Notes: generated by a model not told the origin, from the letters alone. DNA of 59,848 nucleotides from Thioalkalivibrio halophilus (GCF_001995255.1 NZ_MUZR01000016.1:1-59848); one strand, 5' to 3'. Shown: positions 19,794-30,744, counted from the stretch's first letter. Program-made: numbers and translations.

Positions 19794-21470
19794 TCAGTTC
19801 TGCGGCCGCGGCGGCAACGGCCGCAGGCTGAACAGCAGCAGCCCCAGCCCCAGGACGCCGGCGGGCCACGCCGGCCAGGCGATCCCCAGCCATTGCGGCA
19901 CGTCGAGCTGGAAAGTCAGGCCCGCCACCACCAGCAGCCCCAGCGCGGCCAGGCCTTCGCGGCGCCGGCGGTCCTGCTGGCCGAGCCCCTCCTCCAGTTC
20001 CCGGATCTGCTGGCGCAGCGCGGCATCACGTTCGGCCCGCTGCTCTTCCACCGTCAGGGCCTTCTCCAGATGCAGCGGGAGCTCCGGCAAGTGGGCCAGC
20101 AGCCGCGGCAGATGCTCGCGGGCACTGCGCAGGAACGCCCGCGTGCCCATGCGTTCGTGCATCCACTCTTCGATGAACGGCTTGGCCGTGGTCCACAGAT
20201 CCAGCTGCGGATACAACTGGCGCCCCAGCCCCTCGATGTTGAGCAGGGTCTTCTGCAGCAGCACCAGTTGCGGCTGCACCTCCATGTTGAAGCGTCGCGC
20301 GGTCTGGAACAGGCGCATCAGCACCTGGCCGAAGGAGATCTCGTCCAGCGGTTTCTGGAAGATCGGCTCGCACACCGAACGGATGGCCGCCTCGAACTCG
20401 TCGACGCGGGTGTCCTTCGGCACCCAGCCGGATTCCACGTGCAGCTCCGCCACCCGGCGGTAGTCGCGGTTGAAGAAGGCGTAGAAGTTCTCCGCCAGAT
20501 AGCGCTGATCGGAATCCAGCAGCGACCCGACGATGCCGAAGTCCACCGCCAGATAGGTGGGGTCCTCCGGGTCGGTGGCGTCCACGAAGATATTGCCCGG
20601 ATGCATGTCGGCATGGAAGAAATTGTGCTGGAACACCTGGGTGAAGAAGATCTCCACCCCGCGTTCCGCCAGCAGACGCAGATCCACACCGCGTTCGCGC
20701 AGGGCAGCCACATCCGCCACCGGGATCCCGCCGATGCGCTCCATTACCAGCACGCTGCGTCGGGTGTGGTCCCAGATGATCTCGGGGATGTGGAGCAGAT
20801 GGCTGTCGTCGAAATTGCGCCGGATCGCGGTCGCGTTGGCGCCTTCGCGGATCAGGTCCAGCTCGTCGGTGACGGTCTTCTCGTATTCGTTGACCACCTC
20901 GCGCGGGCGCAGGCGGCGGGCCTCGCTCCAGTAGCGATCCGCCAGCGCGGCGATGGTGTGCATCACCTCGAGATCGGCGCGAATGGTCTTCAGGATCCCC
21001 GGACGGACCACCTTCACCACCACCTCGCGGCCGTCCTGCAGCCGCGCCTGGTGCACCTGGGCGATGGAGGCCGAGGCCAGCGGCGTGTCGGAAAACTCGG
21101 CGAAGGCGATATCCACCGGGCGTTCCAGTTCGGCCTCGATCACCGCTCGCGCCTGATCGGCGGGGAACGGCGGGACCCGGTCCTGCAGGCGCGCCAGCTC
21201 CACTGCGATATCGTCCGGCAGGAGGTCGCGGCGGGTCGACAGCATCTGTCCGAACTTGATGAAGATCGGCCCCAGATCCTCCAGCGCGCGACGGATGCGT
21301 TCGCCACGCGTGCCCCGGGTGCGGCGGAACCAGTTCCACGGGGCGAGATAGAGCAGGAAACTGAGCGGGCGCAGCGGCTTCAGCGTGAACAGGATAACGT
21401 CCAGCCGGTAGCGCACCAGGACGCGGGCGATGGTCCACAGCCGCAGACCCTGGTAGAAACTGCGTCGCAT
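19794..21470 (-). CDS. ubiB: UbiB, atypical kinase-like ubiquinone biosynthesis protein
   Basis: A 558-residue protein of the ABC1/ADCK/UbiB family needed for ubiquinone synthesis. The family KxGQ motif is seen in [11 protein letters not shown] (about 75), the Ala-rich loop in [10 protein letters not shown], the kinase-like HADMHPGN and DFG (VDFGIVGSL) follow, and two C-terminal hydrophobic segments (about 505-545) anchor it in the membrane. It lies 5 bases after ubiJ and near ubiE, the usual gammaproteobacterial ubiE-ubiJ-ubiB order. Confidence 0.97.
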   Translation of the reverse strand: MRRSFYQGLRLWTIARVLVRYRLDVILFTLKPLRPLSFLLYLAPWNWFRRTRGTRGERIRRALEDLGPIFIKFGQMLSTRRDLLPDDIAVELARLQDRVPPFPADQARAVIEAELERPVDIAFAEFSDTPLASASIAQVHQARLQDGREVVVKVVRPGILKTIRADLEVMHTIAALADRYWSEARRLRPREVVNEYEKTVTDELDLIREGANATAIRRNFDDSHLLHIPEIIWDHTRRSVLVMERIGGIPVADVAALRERGVDLRLLAERGVEIFFTQVFQHNFFHADMHPGNIFVDATDPEDPTYLAVDFGIVGSLLDSDQRYLAENFYAFFNRDYRRVAELHVESGWVPKDTRVDEFEAAIRSVCEPIFQKPLDEISFGQVLMRLFQTARRFNMEVQPQLVLLQKTLLNIEGLGRQLYPQLDLWTTAKPFIEEWMHERMGTRAFLRSAREHLPRLLAHLPELPLHLEKALTVEEQRAERDAALRQQIRELEEGLGQQDRRRREGLAALGLLVVAGLTFQLDVPQWLGIAWPAWPAGVLGLGLLLFSLRPLPPRPQN

Positions 21471-21475
21471 GGGCG

Positions 21476-22075
21476 TCAGGCGTCTCCGGATTCGAGACGG
21501 CGCAGACGCGCCTCCAGCCGGGCAGAGTCGTCACGCAGGCGGGCCACGTCCTCGCTGAAGGCCTCGAAAGCCCCGGACGGCGGCAGCCAGCCTGCCTCGT
21601 CGCGGGCATAATCGGCCAGGTCCTCCGCCGAGCGCGTGGTGGCGTGGCGAAAGCCGGTTACCGCCCGCCGGAACAGGTCCTGCAGCGGACCCGCGGACCC
21701 GGCGCCGGCGACCCGTTCGAACAGCGCCGCCCAGTCATGCTCGGCCTCGCCCAGCGCGCGCTGCAGATCGGAGAGTGCCGTGGCATCCCCCTCGATCGTC
21801 AGCCCGCTGCGGTCGTCCCGTGCCATCGCGGCGCCCAGCGACAACGGCGAGCCGGCCACGCGAGCATCCACCGGTTCTTCCACACCCCCGATGACCTGCA
21901 GGCGGTCGGCGGCACCCACCAGGCTGAACGCGACCCCCGGCGGCTCCACCACGATCGCCACCGCGCGACCGGCCAGACGCTCGCGCGCCTGCGGGGGCGC
22001 GGCCTGCAGGATCTCGTTCAGAAGGGTTTCCACCAGGGCGTTGACAGGGCCTGGCAGGGCTTTCGGCTCGGCCAT
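21476..22075 (-). CDS. ubiJ: UbiJ, SCP2-like ubiquinone assembly factor
   Basis: A 199-residue soluble protein with an N-terminal SCP2-like lipid-binding domain (about 1-120) and a C-terminal coiled coil (about 165-197: [16 protein letters not shown]). UbiJ, with UbiK, scaffolds the soluble ubiquinone-synthesis complex. The position between ubiE and ubiB is the classic one. The assignment rests on domain layout and synteny because UbiJ sequences diverge widely. Confidence 0.88.
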   Translation of the reverse strand: MAEPKALPGPVNALVETLLNEILQAAPPQARERLAGRAVAIVVEPPGVAFSLVGAADRLQVIGGVEEPVDARVAGSPLSLGAAMARDDRSGLTIEGDATALSDLQRALGEAEHDWAALFERVAGAGSAGPLQDLFRRAVTGFRHATTRSAEDLADYARDEAGWLPPSGAFEAFSEDVARLRDDSARLEARLRRLESGDA

Positions 22076-22092
22076 CGCGGTTCCTCGCGGAG

Positions 22093-22845
22093 TTACAGGC
22101 GGGTGGCGCGGTGCAACGCGACGATGCCGCCGGTAAGGTTGTCGTATTCGACGCGCTCGAGGCCGGCATCGCGCATCAGCCCGGCGAGGGTTTCCTGATC
22201 CGGGTGCATGCGGATGGACTCGGCCAGGTAGCGGTAGGAGTCGGCGTCGTTGGCCACCAGCTTGCCCATCAGCGGCAGCAGCTTGAATGAGTAGACGTCG
22301 TAGGCCGGGCGCAGCGGCGCGACGGGCTGCGAGAATTCCAGGATCAGAACTCGGCCGCCGGGCTTGAGAACCCGGCGCATCTCCGCCAGCGCGTTTTCCT
22401 TGCGGGTCACGTTACGCAGACCGAAGGCCATGGTGATGCGGTCGAAGGCCTCGTCGGGATACGGCAGGACTTCGGCATCCGCCTGCACGTAGTCGATGTT
22501 GCCGACCCGGCCCTCGTCGATCAGCCGGTCGCGCCCGGCCTGCAGCATGGAGGCGTTGATGTCGCAGACCACGACCTGCCCCTTCGGCCCGACCCGCGGC
22601 GCGAACGCGCTGGCGAGGTCGCCGGTCCCGCCGGCCAGGTCGAGGATGCGCATGCCGGGCCGCACCCCGGCGCGTTCCACGGTGTAGCGCTTCCATACGC
22701 GGTGGATGCCCATGGACATCAGGTCGTTCATCACGTCGTAGCGGGAAGCCACGGAGTGGAACACCTGTCCGACCCGCTCGGTCTTCTCGGATTCGGAAAC
22801 GGTCTGATAACCGAAGTGGGTCTTGCCGGGGTCGTCGTCGTTCAT
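22093..22845 (-). CDS. ubiE: UbiE, C-methyltransferase for ubiquinone/menaquinone
   Basis: A 250-residue class I methyltransferase that methylates the benzoquinone ring. SAM-binding motif I is [12 protein letters not shown] (about 69-80); family signatures are [16 protein letters not shown] near residue 30 and a YDVYSF segment. The ATG at 22845 ([12 protein letters not shown]) gives the family length; the open frame further upstream is not homologous. ubiJ follows after 17 bases. Confidence 0.97.
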   Translation of the reverse strand: MNDDDPGKTHFGYQTVSESEKTERVGQVFHSVASRYDVMNDLMSMGIHRVWKRYTVERAGVRPGMRILDLAGGTGDLASAFAPRVGPKGQVVVCDINASMLQAGRDRLIDEGRVGNIDYVQADAEVLPYPDEAFDRITMAFGLRNVTRKENALAEMRRVLKPGGRVLILEFSQPVAPLRPAYDVYSFKLLPLMGKLVANDADSYRYLAESIRMHPDQETLAGLMRDAGLERVEYDNLTGGIVALHRATRL

Positions 22846-22858
22846 GAGTCTTCTTGCG

Positions 22859-23224
22859 TCAGTGGGTGCGGCGTTCGTGACCGGCCTGATGCAGCCGTTC
22901 CAGGTAATCCTGCCACAGACGCTCCTGTTCCGTACCCAGCTTATAGAGATAATCCCAGTCGTAGATACCGGTATCGTGGCCGTCGGAGAACACCAGCTTG
23001 ACCGCATAGTTGCCGACCGGCTCGATCGCGGTGATATTCACGTCCTCCTTGCCGACCTGCAGGACCTCCTGCCCGGGGCCGTGCCCGCGCACCTCGGCCG
23101 ACGGCGAATACACCCGCAGGAACTCGCAGGGCAGCTCGAAATGCGAGCCGTCGGCATAGCGCAGCTCGAGGATGCGCGACTTCTGGTGCAGCTGGATGTC
23201 CGTGGGTCGTTGCGTACTGCTCAT
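22859..23224 (-). CDS. DUF971-domain protein
   Basis: A 121-residue protein with the DUF971 (gamma-butyrobetaine hydroxylase-like N-terminal) fold. It includes an ILELRYADG start and an [27 protein letters not shown] segment. Such single-domain proteins commonly lie between hslU and ubiE in Gammaproteobacteria, as here. The eukaryotic version binds zinc. The bacterial function is not settled; a role in iron-sulfur metabolism has been proposed for relatives fused to Mrp. It ends 13 bases before ubiE. Confidence 0.92.
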   Translation of the reverse strand: MSSTQRPTDIQLHQKSRILELRYADGSHFELPCEFLRVYSPSAEVRGHGPGQEVLQVGKEDVNITAIEPVGNYAVKLVFSDGHDTGIYDWDYLYKLGTEQERLWQDYLERLHQAGHERRTH

Positions 23225-23359
23225 GCGGCCTCCGCTTGCCGGTCGCGGGAATGGCGACTCCGGGCGGGGTTCAGCCCGGGGTTCCGAGAGGCGAGGATAT
23301 CAGTCTCCCGGACGTCGGTGCGCAGAACCCGGCCACCGGGGCCGGATTCCGTGCGCGGA

Positions 23360-23770
23360 TCAGCCCGCTGCGCCTTCCAGGACCTGCGCCAGCTCGCGGC
23401 AGGCATCGGTGGAGGTAAAGATGCCCAGTGGGCTCCCGTCCTCGCCGCACACCAGCGCCGAGCCGATGTGCCGCTCGGCCATGCCGCGCAGCACCTCCGG
23501 CAGCGGTGTGTCCGGAGAGACACAATACGCGTCCAGGGCACACACGTCCCCGATCTTCAGGCTGGAATGATCGGAAAGATCGACATGCGCGACCTCCGCC
23601 AGCAGGATATCCCGGTCGGAGGCAACGCCCAGCAGTTCCTCGCCATTCATCACCGGCAAGTGGCGCAGGTTGCGCTGCATCATCATTTCCAGAGCCTCGC
23701 CCAGCCGGGTGTTGGCGGCAATGGTGAGGGGATCGCGGATCATGATCGATTCAATCGTGGGTACGGGCAC
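23360..23770 (-). CDS. two-CBS-domain protein
   Basis: About 136 residues from a GTG at 23770, chosen because AGGAGG lies 7 bases upstream; the longer ATG frame to 23857 adds a tail that is not family-like. Two CBS repeats are visible: IMIRDPLTI...LRHLPVM...LLGVASDRDIL, and a second from about residue 75 to 130 ending GIFTSTDACRELA. CBS pairs bind adenosyl ligands and act as energy sensors. With no catalytic domain its target is unknown. It lies between hslU and the DUF971 gene. Confidence 0.88.
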   Translation of the reverse strand: MPVPTIESIMIRDPLTIAANTRLGEALEMMMQRNLRHLPVMNGEELLGVASDRDILLAEVAHVDLSDHSSLKIGDVCALDAYCVSPDTPLPEVLRGMAERHIGSALVCGEDGSPLGIFTSTDACRELAQVLEGAAG

Positions 23771-23853
23771 GGCAACGCCTCCTGACAGGTTCGGAACCCC
23801 GAACCCTACAATCTCCGGAACCCGCGCGCCAGCTACGGTTTCTGTACACGGAG

Positions 23854-25185
23854 TCACAGGATGTAGCGGGACAGGTCCTCGTCCTCGGCCAGGTCGCTCA
23901 GGCGTTCGTCGACGAACGCGCGGTCGATCACGACCGGTTCCGGGATGTCGGGGGCGCGGAAGGCGACGTCCTGCAGCAGGCGCTCGAGCACGGTATGCAG
24001 CCGCCGGGCACCGATGTTCTCGGTGCGCGCGTTGACGTCGTGGGCGATCTCGGCCAGGCGGTGCACGCCCTCGTCGCGGAATTCCACGCTGACGCCTTCG
24101 GTCTTCATCAGCTCCACGTACTGCTCGGTCAGCGAGGCCGTGGGCTCGGTCAGGATGCGCACGAAGGCCTCCACCGACAGCGGTTCCAGTTCCACCCGGA
24201 TCGGCAGCCGGCCCTGGAGCTCGGGGACCATGTCCGACGGCTTGCTCAGGTGGAACGCACCGGAGGCGATGAACAGGATATGGTCGGTGCGCACCATGCC
24301 CAGCTTGGTCGACACGGTAGTGCCCTCGATCAGCGGCAGCAGGTCGCGCTGCACGCCCTCGCGGGAGACATCCGAGCCGCTCTTTTCGCTGCCCTTGGCG
24401 ACCTTGTCGATCTCGTCGAGGAACACGATGCCGCTCTGCTCGACCCGCTCGATCGCCTTGACCTTGAGTTCCTCCTCGTTGACCAGGCGCGCGGCTTCCT
24501 CGTCCACCAGCAGGCGCCGGGCATCGGCGATCTTGAGCCGCCGCTGCTGGCTCTTCTGGCCGCCCATGTTCTGGAACATCGACTGCAGCTGGCTGGCCAT
24601 CTCTTCCATGCCGGGCGGTGTCATCAGTTCGACGTTCTGCCCCTGCTGCTGGAGCTCGATGTCGATCTCGCGCTCGTCCAGGCTGCCCTCGCGCAGGCGC
24701 TTGCGCAGCTTCTGCCGGGTCTCGTTGTTGGCCGCGTCGTCGCCGGACTCGGTGAAACCGGCGTTGCGCGGTCGCGGCAGCAGGGCATCGAGGATGCGCT
24801 CCTCGGCGGCGTCCTCGGCCTGGCCGCGGTGCTGCTGCATCTCTTCCTCGCGCAGCTGCTTGATCGCGTTTTCGGCCAGATCACGAATGATCGACTCCAC
24901 ATCGCGCCCGACATAGCCCACCTCGGTGAACTTGGTCGCCTCGACCTTGATGAACGGGGCCTTGGCCAGCTTCGCCAGGCGGCGGGCGATCTCGGTCTTG
25001 CCGACGCCGGTGGGGCCGATCATCAGGATGTTCTTGGGCGTGACCTCGGGCTGCAGGGCCTCGGGCAGCTGGCGCCGGCGCCAGCGGTTGCGCAGGGCGA
25101 CGGCCACGGAACGCTTGGCGTCGTCCTGGCCAATGATGTAGCGATCCAGTTCCTGGACGATCTCGCGGGGGGTCATGTCGCTCAT
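23854..25185 (-). CDS. hslU: HslU, ATPase of the HslVU protease
   Basis: A 443-residue AAA+ unfoldase that feeds the HslV peptidase. Walker A is GPTGVGKT (about 60), Walker B is IVFLDEID (about 250), an intermediate domain with charged helices separates them, and the C-terminus ends DLSRYIL, the tail that docks into HslV. The ATG at 25185 ([10 protein letters not shown]) is the conserved start with AGGA upstream. It lies downstream of hslV. Such pairs are often heat-shock controlled, but I see no clear promoter here. Confidence 0.98.
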   Translation of the reverse strand: MSDMTPREIVQELDRYIIGQDDAKRSVAVALRNRWRRRQLPEALQPEVTPKNILMIGPTGVGKTEIARRLAKLAKAPFIKVEATKFTEVGYVGRDVESIIRDLAENAIKQLREEEMQQHRGQAEDAAEERILDALLPRPRNAGFTESGDDAANNETRQKLRKRLREGSLDEREIDIELQQQGQNVELMTPPGMEEMASQLQSMFQNMGGQKSQQRRLKIADARRLLVDEEAARLVNEEELKVKAIERVEQSGIVFLDEIDKVAKGSEKSGSDVSREGVQRDLLPLIEGTTVSTKLGMVRTDHILFIASGAFHLSKPSDMVPELQGRLPIRVELEPLSVEAFVRILTEPTASLTEQYVELMKTEGVSVEFRDEGVHRLAEIAHDVNARTENIGARRLHTVLERLLQDVAFRAPDIPEPVVIDRAFVDERLSDLAEDEDLSRYIL

Positions 25186-25240
25186 GGCTTGCGGTCCTGA
25201 AGGGTCGCGGCCGGGGAGCCTTGCGGGCGACGCCGGGGCG

Positions 25241-25783
25241 TCACTCGGCGTCGAGGCTCTCCAGCGTGATGTTGTGATTGGTGTAGACGCAGATGTCGGC
25301 GGCGGTATGGAGGCTCTTCTCCACCACATCGCGCGCCGGCAGATCGGTGTTCTGCAGCAGGGCCTGGGCCGAGGCCTGGGCGTAGGGGCCGCCGGAGCCG
25401 ATCGCGATCAGCGCGTTCTCGGGCTCGATCACGTCGCCATTGCCCGAGATCACGAACGAGTTCTCGCGATCGGACACCGCCAGCAGGGCCTCCAGCTTGC
25501 GCAGCGCGCGGTCGGTGCGCCAGTCCTTGGCCAGCTCGACCGCGGCCCGGGTGACGTTGCCGGAGTGCTTCTCCAGCATGCCCTCGAAGCGCTCGAACAG
25601 GGTGAAGGCGTCGGCGGTGCCGCCGGCGAAACCGGCGAGGATGCGGTCATGGTAGACGCGGCGCACCTTGCGCGCGTTGCCCTTCATCACGGTGTTGCCC
25701 AGCGATACCTGGCCGTCGCCGCCCAGGGTCACGGCGCCATTGCGGCGCACACAGACGATGGTGGTGCCACGAAACTGCTCCAC
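25241..25783 (-). CDS. hslV: HslV, peptidase subunit of HslVU
   Basis: A 180-residue N-terminal-threonine peptidase. The GTG at 25783 has AGGAG 6 bases upstream. The product begins with about six residues (EQFRG after the start) before the catalytic TTIVCVRR, so the active threonine must be exposed by removing a short propeptide; many HslV proteins begin directly Met-Thr-Thr. Other signatures are [14 protein letters not shown] and a central [10 protein letters not shown]. The hslU gene follows after 55 bases. Confidence 0.97.
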   Translation of the reverse strand: MEQFRGTTIVCVRRNGAVTLGGDGQVSLGNTVMKGNARKVRRVYHDRILAGFAGGTADAFTLFERFEGMLEKHSGNVTRAAVELAKDWRTDRALRKLEALLAVSDRENSFVISGNGDVIEPENALIAIGSGGPYAQASAQALLQNTDLPARDVVEKSLHTAADICVYTNHNITLESLDAE

Positions 25784-25842
25784 GGTGGTCTCCTGCAATC
25801 GGTAGTCGGATCCGGAGCGGGATTGTACGCGGTTGCGGCCGC

Positions 25843-26820
25843 CTACGAACCCGTCTCGTCGGCCGGATCGTGACGCCGCGCGCGGGGATGGGCGGCATCG
25901 TAGACCTCGGCCAGGTGCTGATAGTCCAGATGGGTGTAGATCTGGGTAGTGGACAGATCGGCATGCCCCAGCAGTTCCTGCACCGCGCGCAGGTCGCCGC
26001 TGGATTCCAGCAGGTGGCTGGCGAAGGCGTGGCGCAGGCGATGCGGGTGCAGATGCACGTCGAGCCCGCCCCGGCGCCCCGCCTCGGCGACCCGTCGCTG
26101 GACCGAACGGTTGCTGATGCGCTGCCCGCGCCGGGTCACGAACAGCGCGGGCTCGTCGACATCCGCCCACTGGCCGCGCACCGCCAGCCAGTCGCGCAGG
26201 GCGGCCAGCGCCATGCGTCCGGCGGGCACCCGCCGCTCGCGGCGGCCCTTGCCGAGTACTCGCACCATGCCGGCGTCCCGGTCCACGTCCGGCAGATCCA
26301 GCCCGGTCAGTTCCGCCAGCCGCAGTCCGGAGCCGTACAGCAGCTCCAGCATCGCGCGGTCGCGGCGCGCCAGGGGCGAATCGGGATCGGCCGCTTCCCC
26401 GTCCGGCGCGGAGGCGGTGGCGGGTGGGGCATCCAGCGCCTGCTGCGCCTGATCGACATCCAGCCCGCGGGGCAGCGGACGGTCGGTCTTCGGGCCGCGC
26501 AGCCCGGCGGCCGGGTTGGCGGCGCGCTCGCCGCGCTCCACCTGAAAATCGAGGAAACCGCGCACTGCAGCGAGGAACCGGCGGACCGAGCGCGGATGCC
26601 GCCCGCCCCGGGCCAGGCCGGCCACGATGCGGCGCAGCGCGGCGGCATCCAGCTCCGTCCAGGGCGCGCCCCAGGCCCGGCGCAGTTCGCGCAGATCGCG
26701 ACCGTACGCGGCCACGGTGTGCAACGACAGGCCGCGCACATCACGCAGATGGGCGAGATAGGCCTCGATGGCGGGATCGGGTTGCGACTCGGACTCAGGC
26801 GGCCTGTTTGCGGTCGGCAT
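25843..26820 (-). CDS. xerC: XerC tyrosine recombinase
   Basis: A 325-residue site-specific recombinase that resolves chromosome dimers at dif with XerD. The catalytic set is visible: Arg in [10 protein letters not shown], Lys in the [10 protein letters not shown] loop, [14 protein letters not shown] (HxxR), [15 protein letters not shown] and a C-terminal nucleophilic Tyr in the THLDY region. N-terminal SAM-like core-binding domain spans about 15-110. It overlaps the DUF484 gene by 26 bases. The dapF-DUF484-xerC neighbourhood distinguishes XerC from XerD. Confidence 0.95.
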   Translation of the reverse strand: MPTANRPPESESQPDPAIEAYLAHLRDVRGLSLHTVAAYGRDLRELRRAWGAPWTELDAAALRRIVAGLARGGRHPRSVRRFLAAVRGFLDFQVERGERAANPAAGLRGPKTDRPLPRGLDVDQAQQALDAPPATASAPDGEAADPDSPLARRDRAMLELLYGSGLRLAELTGLDLPDVDRDAGMVRVLGKGRRERRVPAGRMALAALRDWLAVRGQWADVDEPALFVTRRGQRISNRSVQRRVAEAGRRGGLDVHLHPHRLRHAFASHLLESSGDLRAVQELLGHADLSTTQIYTHLDYQHLAEVYDAAHPRARRHDPADETGS

Positions 26821-27502
26821 GGCAGCGGATGGACTCGGCCAGGAGCTCGCCGATATGGGTGACGAAGTAGGTCCCCATGTCCGGCTGGAAGCGATCCGGC
26901 GAGGCGCTGGCCAGACCCAGCACGCCCACGCGTTCGTCGTCGGCCAGAAGCGGCATCAGGATCGCCGAACCCACCGTGTGGTCCGCATCGTCGAACAGCA
27001 CCTTCAGCATGTCCGGGGGCACCCGGCCACACTGCGCCCGGCCGCGGGCGAACAGTGGTTCCAGCACGGCCAGCTGGGCGGTATCCAGGGCGTGCAGGTC
27101 CTGCACCTCGCGCTCCGCCAGACGGATGCTCACCCGCTCGGCGCCAAGTTCGTCGCGCAGGGCGTCCTGGGTCAGCGCCAGCACCGCATCCAGATTCTCC
27201 GCGCGCATCAGGGTGCGGGCCAGATCGTGCAGCTGGCGGCCGACCCGTTCGTTGTCGCGGGCACGCTCCACCAGCTCGTGCATGCGCTGCTCCAGCTGGC
27301 GGTTCTGTTCGCGCAGGCGCTTGAGCTGGCGTTCGACGAGGGACTCGGCACCACCGGCCGGATGCGGGATGCGCAGCACGTCCAGCAGGGCCTGGTGGTC
27401 CAGGAAGAAATCCGGGTGCTCGCGCAGCCAGGCCTCGACCTCGGCCGCCGAGAGCTCGGCGCCATCCCCCGCCGGGGAGGCACTGGAGGGGTCTGTACTC
27501 AT
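26795..27502 (-). CDS. DUF484 (YigA-like) GAF-fold protein
   Basis: A 235-residue cytoplasmic protein of the DUF484 family found between dapF and xerC in many Gammaproteobacteria. Features: an N-terminal helix [13 protein letters not shown] (about 20-32), a coiled coil (about 58-90) and a GAF-like C-terminal domain. No ligand is known. The start forms an ATGA overlap with dapF, and it overlaps xerC by 26 bases, so the trio is translationally coupled. Confidence 0.92.
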   Translation of the reverse strand: MSTDPSSASPAGDGAELSAAEVEAWLREHPDFFLDHQALLDVLRIPHPAGGAESLVERQLKRLREQNRQLEQRMHELVERARDNERVGRQLHDLARTLMRAENLDAVLALTQDALRDELGAERVSIRLAEREVQDLHALDTAQLAVLEPLFARGRAQCGRVPPDMLKVLFDDADHTVGSAILMPLLADDERVGVLGLASASPDRFQPDMGTYFVTHIGELLAESIRCHADRKQAA

Positions 27503-28338
27503 AGATCGATCCTGCCGTTGAATACCGTGGTTGCGGGGCCGGTCAGCCGCACCGGCGACTCCGCGCTGCCATCCCAGCTTAGCACAAGGACCCCGCCCGG
27601 CAGCGAAACCCGTACACGCGCGTCGACCCGTCCCTGAAGGCGGGCCACGACCATGGCCGCGGCCGCGCCGGAGCCACAGGCGAGCGTCTCGCCGGCGCCG
27701 CGCTCGTATACCCGCAGATCCAGATGCCCGCGATCGCGCACCGCGGCAAAACCGGCGTTCACGCGGCGCGGAAAGCGGGGATGCGCCTCGATCGCGGGCC
27801 CCAGGGTCGCCACCGGTGCGTGCGCCACGTCGTCCACAAAGGTCACGGCATGCGGGTTGCCCATGGACACCGCGCCGATCGTCAGGGCCGTGTCGCCGAC
27901 CTCCAGGCGGTACTCCGGTGCCTCAAGGTCGGCCTCGAACGGGATGCGCGCCGGCTCCAGTACCGGGCGGCCCATGTCGACGGTGACCTGTTCGTCCGCC
28001 TCCACCCGCAGCACCAGCGGACCGCCCAGGGTCTCCACCGGGATCTCGCGGGCATCGGTCAGACCCTGCTCGCGCACGAACCGGGCGAAGCAGCGCGCGC
28101 CGTTGCCGCACTGCTCCACCTCGCCGCCGTCGGCGTTGAAGATGCGATAGCGAAACAGCGCAGCCGCGGGATCGGCGGGCGGCTCCACCAGCAGGATCTG
28201 GTCGCAGCCCACGCCGAAATGGCGATCGGCCAGCAGGCGCAGCTGATCCGTGCTCAGCGCGACCGCCTGACGCACACCGTCGAACACCACAAAGTCGTTG
28301 CCCAGGCCGTGCATCTTGGTGAAGGCGAGCGCACTCAT
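27499..28338 (-). CDS. dapF: diaminopimelate epimerase DapF
   Basis: A 279-residue PLP-independent racemase that converts LL- to meso-diaminopimelate for lysine and peptidoglycan. Both catalytic cysteines are present: QCGNGARC (about 80) and [12 protein letters not shown] (about 220), in the two mirror half-domains. The N-terminal [10 protein letters not shown] is the family start. ATGA overlaps join it to the methyltransferase upstream and to DUF484 downstream. lysA, the next enzyme of the pathway, is two genes upstream in the same operon. Confidence 0.98.
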   Translation of the reverse strand: MSALAFTKMHGLGNDFVVFDGVRQAVALSTDQLRLLADRHFGVGCDQILLVEPPADPAAALFRYRIFNADGGEVEQCGNGARCFARFVREQGLTDAREIPVETLGGPLVLRVEADEQVTVDMGRPVLEPARIPFEADLEAPEYRLEVGDTALTIGAVSMGNPHAVTFVDDVAHAPVATLGPAIEAHPRFPRRVNAGFAAVRDRGHLDLRVYERGAGETLACGSGAAAAMVVARLQGRVDARVRVSLPGGVLVLSWDGSAESPVRLTGPATTVFNGRIDL

Positions 28339-29012
28339 CCCCGGCGCTCCGGCAGCCGCCCGTGGATGACCATGTGGCGATCGCTGGTCACCCGCACGCG
28401 GAAGCCTTCGAGACCGACGGCGGCCAGCTGGCCCTGGGCCTCCTCGGGGGTAAACGCCGCATGCAGCGAGTGCTCGAAGTCGCGCCGCAGGACCTCCGGG
28501 GCGTCGGCCGCGTGCTCCGCCACCAGGCGTTTCACTTCGGCCTCCGAATCGGGGCGACGCAGATCCATCACGAACACCCGCGCCCCGGGGGCGCCGTCAC
28601 GACGGATCACCTGCCACAGCACTCCCGGATCATGCAGGTGATGCAGCAACGAGTTGCAGATGATGGTGGCGTAGGGCGCGCGCGGGCCCCGCGCATCGGG
28701 CAGGCAACCCTCGGCCAGATGCACGCGATCGGCGGCCGGATGCCCCGCGCACAGCGCATCCCCGGCCGCCAGCATCGCGGGAGCCCCGTCCAGCCCGTCG
28801 ACCTCGCAGTCGGGATGGCGCGCGGCAAAGCGCAGGCTGACATCCCCCGGGCCGCAGCCCGGATCCAGCACGGGGCCGCGCACCGGCTCCGGGAACACCT
28901 CGGTGAAGGCGTCGACGAAACCCTCGTGGGGCTGCGCGAAATCCGCCTCGGCATAGGCCCGGGCCTGCCCGGGCTCCAGCATCAACTCGGGCTCGGGCCG
29001 CCGCGGGATCAC
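28335..29012 (-). CDS. class I SAM-dependent methyltransferase, unknown substrate
   Basis: A 225-residue methyltransferase (methyltransferase 11/25 type). Motif I is [13 protein letters not shown] (about 48-60), motif II has an acidic residue in VDGLDGAP, and a motif-IV-like [10 protein letters not shown] follows. It lies between lysA and dapF with ATGA overlaps on both sides, an insertion relative to the common lptM-lysA-dapF order. The substrate cannot be read from sequence; small-molecule or cofactor methylation is a guess. Confidence 0.85.
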   Translation of the reverse strand: MIPRRPEPELMLEPGQARAYAEADFAQPHEGFVDAFTEVFPEPVRGPVLDPGCGPGDVSLRFAARHPDCEVDGLDGAPAMLAAGDALCAGHPAADRVHLAEGCLPDARGPRAPYATIICNSLLHHLHDPGVLWQVIRRDGAPGARVFVMDLRRPDSEAEVKRLVAEHAADAPEVLRRDFEHSLHAAFTPEEAQGQLAAVGLEGFRVRVTSDRHMVIHGRLPERRG

Positions 29013-30298
29013 GGATCGACCCTCCCGGGCGGATCCTCGTCGTCGGGATCGCGCGGCAGCATGCTCTCGCGCATCATCAGGTGATCGACCTGCTCGCGGC
29101 GGTTGACGATCTGATAATGATCACCATCCACCATGACCTCGGGCGGGCGCGGGCGGCTGTTGTAATTGCCCGCCATCACGTAACCGTAGGCACCGGCGGA
29201 GCGCACCGCCAGCACGTCGTCGGGGGCCAGCGCGAGATCGCGTTCGCGCCCGAGGAAATCCCCGGTCTCGCATACGGGTCCGACCACGTCGTAACTGCGG
29301 GTCTCGGTGTCGTCGCGCGGCACGATCGGATCGATCGCCTGCCACGCGCCGTACAGCGCCGGGCGCAGCAGGTCGTTCATCGCCCCGTCGACGATCGCGA
29401 AATCGCGGTGCTCCGAGTGCTTGAGGTATTCCACCCGGGTCAGAAACACCCCGGCGTTGGCGGCGATCGCACGGCCCGGCTCCAGCAGCACCTTCAGCGG
29501 CCGCTGGCCCAGGGTCTCGCGCAGGGCCGCCGCCCAGACGTCGGGCTCCGGAGGGGTCTCGTCGCGGTAGCGCACGCCCAGGCCGCCACCGACATCGATG
29601 TGCGACAGCTCGATGCCGTCCTCAGCAAGCCGGTCCACCAGCCCCAGTACCCGCTCCAGCGCGTCGACGAACGGCTCGGTGCTGGTCAACTGCGAGCCGA
29701 TGTGGAAATCCACGCCGATCGCGTCGAGGTGCGCCGATGCCTGGATACGGCGGTACAGCGCCGGGGCGTCCTCGATCGCCACGCCGAACTTGTTGTCGCG
29801 CAGCCCGGTGGCAATGTAGGGATGGGTCTCGGCGTCGACGTCCGGGTTCACCCGCAGGGACACCGGGGCGACCTCGCCGCGCTCGGCGGCGACCGCTTCC
29901 AGGCGTTCCAGCTCGGCCTCCGACTCCACGTTGAAGCAGTGGATGCCCACGTCCAGCGCGCGCTGCATCTCCGCCGCGGTCTTGCCGACCCCGGAGAACA
30001 CCACCCGCGCGGGATCGCCGCCGGCACGCAGCACCCGCTCCAGTTCGCCGCCGGAGACGATGTCGAACCCGGAGCCCATGCGCGCCAGCACGTTCAGGAC
30101 CGCCAGGCTGGAGTTGGCCTTGACCGCGAAGCAGACCTGATGCGGCATCCCGATCAGGGCCTCGGCGAACGCGCGGTAATGGCGCTCCAGGGTGGCGCGG
30201 GAGTAGACGTAGGCCGGGGTCCCCACCCGGCGGGCCAGGGCGTGGAGGTCAACGCTCTCGCAATGCAGCGTGCCCCCGCGGTAATCGAAATAGTCCAT
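29009..30298 (-). CDS. lysA: diaminopimelate decarboxylase LysA
   Basis: A 429-residue PLP-dependent fold-type III enzyme that makes lysine from meso-diaminopimelate. The PLP lysine is in CFAVKANSS (about 60), the glycine-rich phosphate loop in VGGGLG (about 240), and the C-terminal barrel has CETGDFL and GAYGYVMAGNYNSRPRP. It starts immediately after the lptM stop codon and overlaps the methyltransferase by ATGA, so it belongs to the lptM-lysA-dapF operon. Confidence 0.98.
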   Translation of the reverse strand: MDYFDYRGGTLHCESVDLHALARRVGTPAYVYSRATLERHYRAFAEALIGMPHQVCFAVKANSSLAVLNVLARMGSGFDIVSGGELERVLRAGGDPARVVFSGVGKTAAEMQRALDVGIHCFNVESEAELERLEAVAAERGEVAPVSLRVNPDVDAETHPYIATGLRDNKFGVAIEDAPALYRRIQASAHLDAIGVDFHIGSQLTSTEPFVDALERVLGLVDRLAEDGIELSHIDVGGGLGVRYRDETPPEPDVWAAALRETLGQRPLKVLLEPGRAIAANAGVFLTRVEYLKHSEHRDFAIVDGAMNDLLRPALYGAWQAIDPIVPRDDTETRSYDVVGPVCETGDFLGRERDLALAPDDVLAVRSAGAYGYVMAGNYNSRPRPPEVMVDGDHYQIVNRREQVDHLMMRESMLPRDPDDEDPPGRVDP

Positions 30299-30430
30299 CT
30301 AGCGGGATTCCTCCTGCTCGTCCTCGGGGAGGTAGAGATCGCCCTTCTGCCCGCAGCTGGCCAGCATCTGCGCGCCTCCGAGAACGATAACCACGATCAG
30401 CAGCAGCAGGTGGGCCTTGCAGAAGGGCAT
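30299..30430 (-). CDS. lptM: LptM-like small lipoprotein (YifL type)
   Basis: A 43-residue lipoprotein: hydrophobic signal (about 8-20), lipobox LASC with Cys26, then GQKGDLYLPE, the signature of LptM/YifL. LptM helps the LptD-LptE lipopolysaccharide translocon assemble in the outer membrane. It lies directly upstream of lysA with the stop abutting the lysA start, the standard order lptM-lysA-dapF. Few bases resemble a ribosome site before the ATG. Confidence 0.9.
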   Translation of the reverse strand: MPFCKAHLLLLIVVIVLGGAQMLASCGQKGDLYLPEDEQEESR

Positions 30431-30744
30431 GGGTGCGGTATCCGGGAATGATTGCATCGGGAGGGCATAGTGTGCCATTGATACGGGGCTGGCTTCACTC
30501 GGATCAGGGGCGTTGCGGCCCGGAGCCGCTCGATGACGGATCCGTTCATGAAGCGTTCAGCCGTATTCTGAGACTCTGGAGTTGCAGGATCAGCAAAGGG
30601 CCCGACACCAAAGGGGGCTGATCCGGGGACGGGGAATAGAACCGAACGGTACCTCGTCACAACGCACAGGCGCCGGCATCCGAAAGGATCGCTTGCGCCC
30701 CGGGAAAGTCCGGATTTGATCCAAAAAGATGAGAGGAGATCTCC
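30431..30744. other. divergent intergenic region, lptM / soxY
   Basis: About 314 bases with no supported gene. It must carry promoters for lptM-lysA (minus) and soxYZ (plus). Just before soxY is the ribosome site AGAGGAGATCTCC. I see no convincing -35/-10 pair, tRNA or repeat. Short AT-rich patches occur near 30720-30735 (GATCCAAAAAGATG). Confidence 0.5.
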
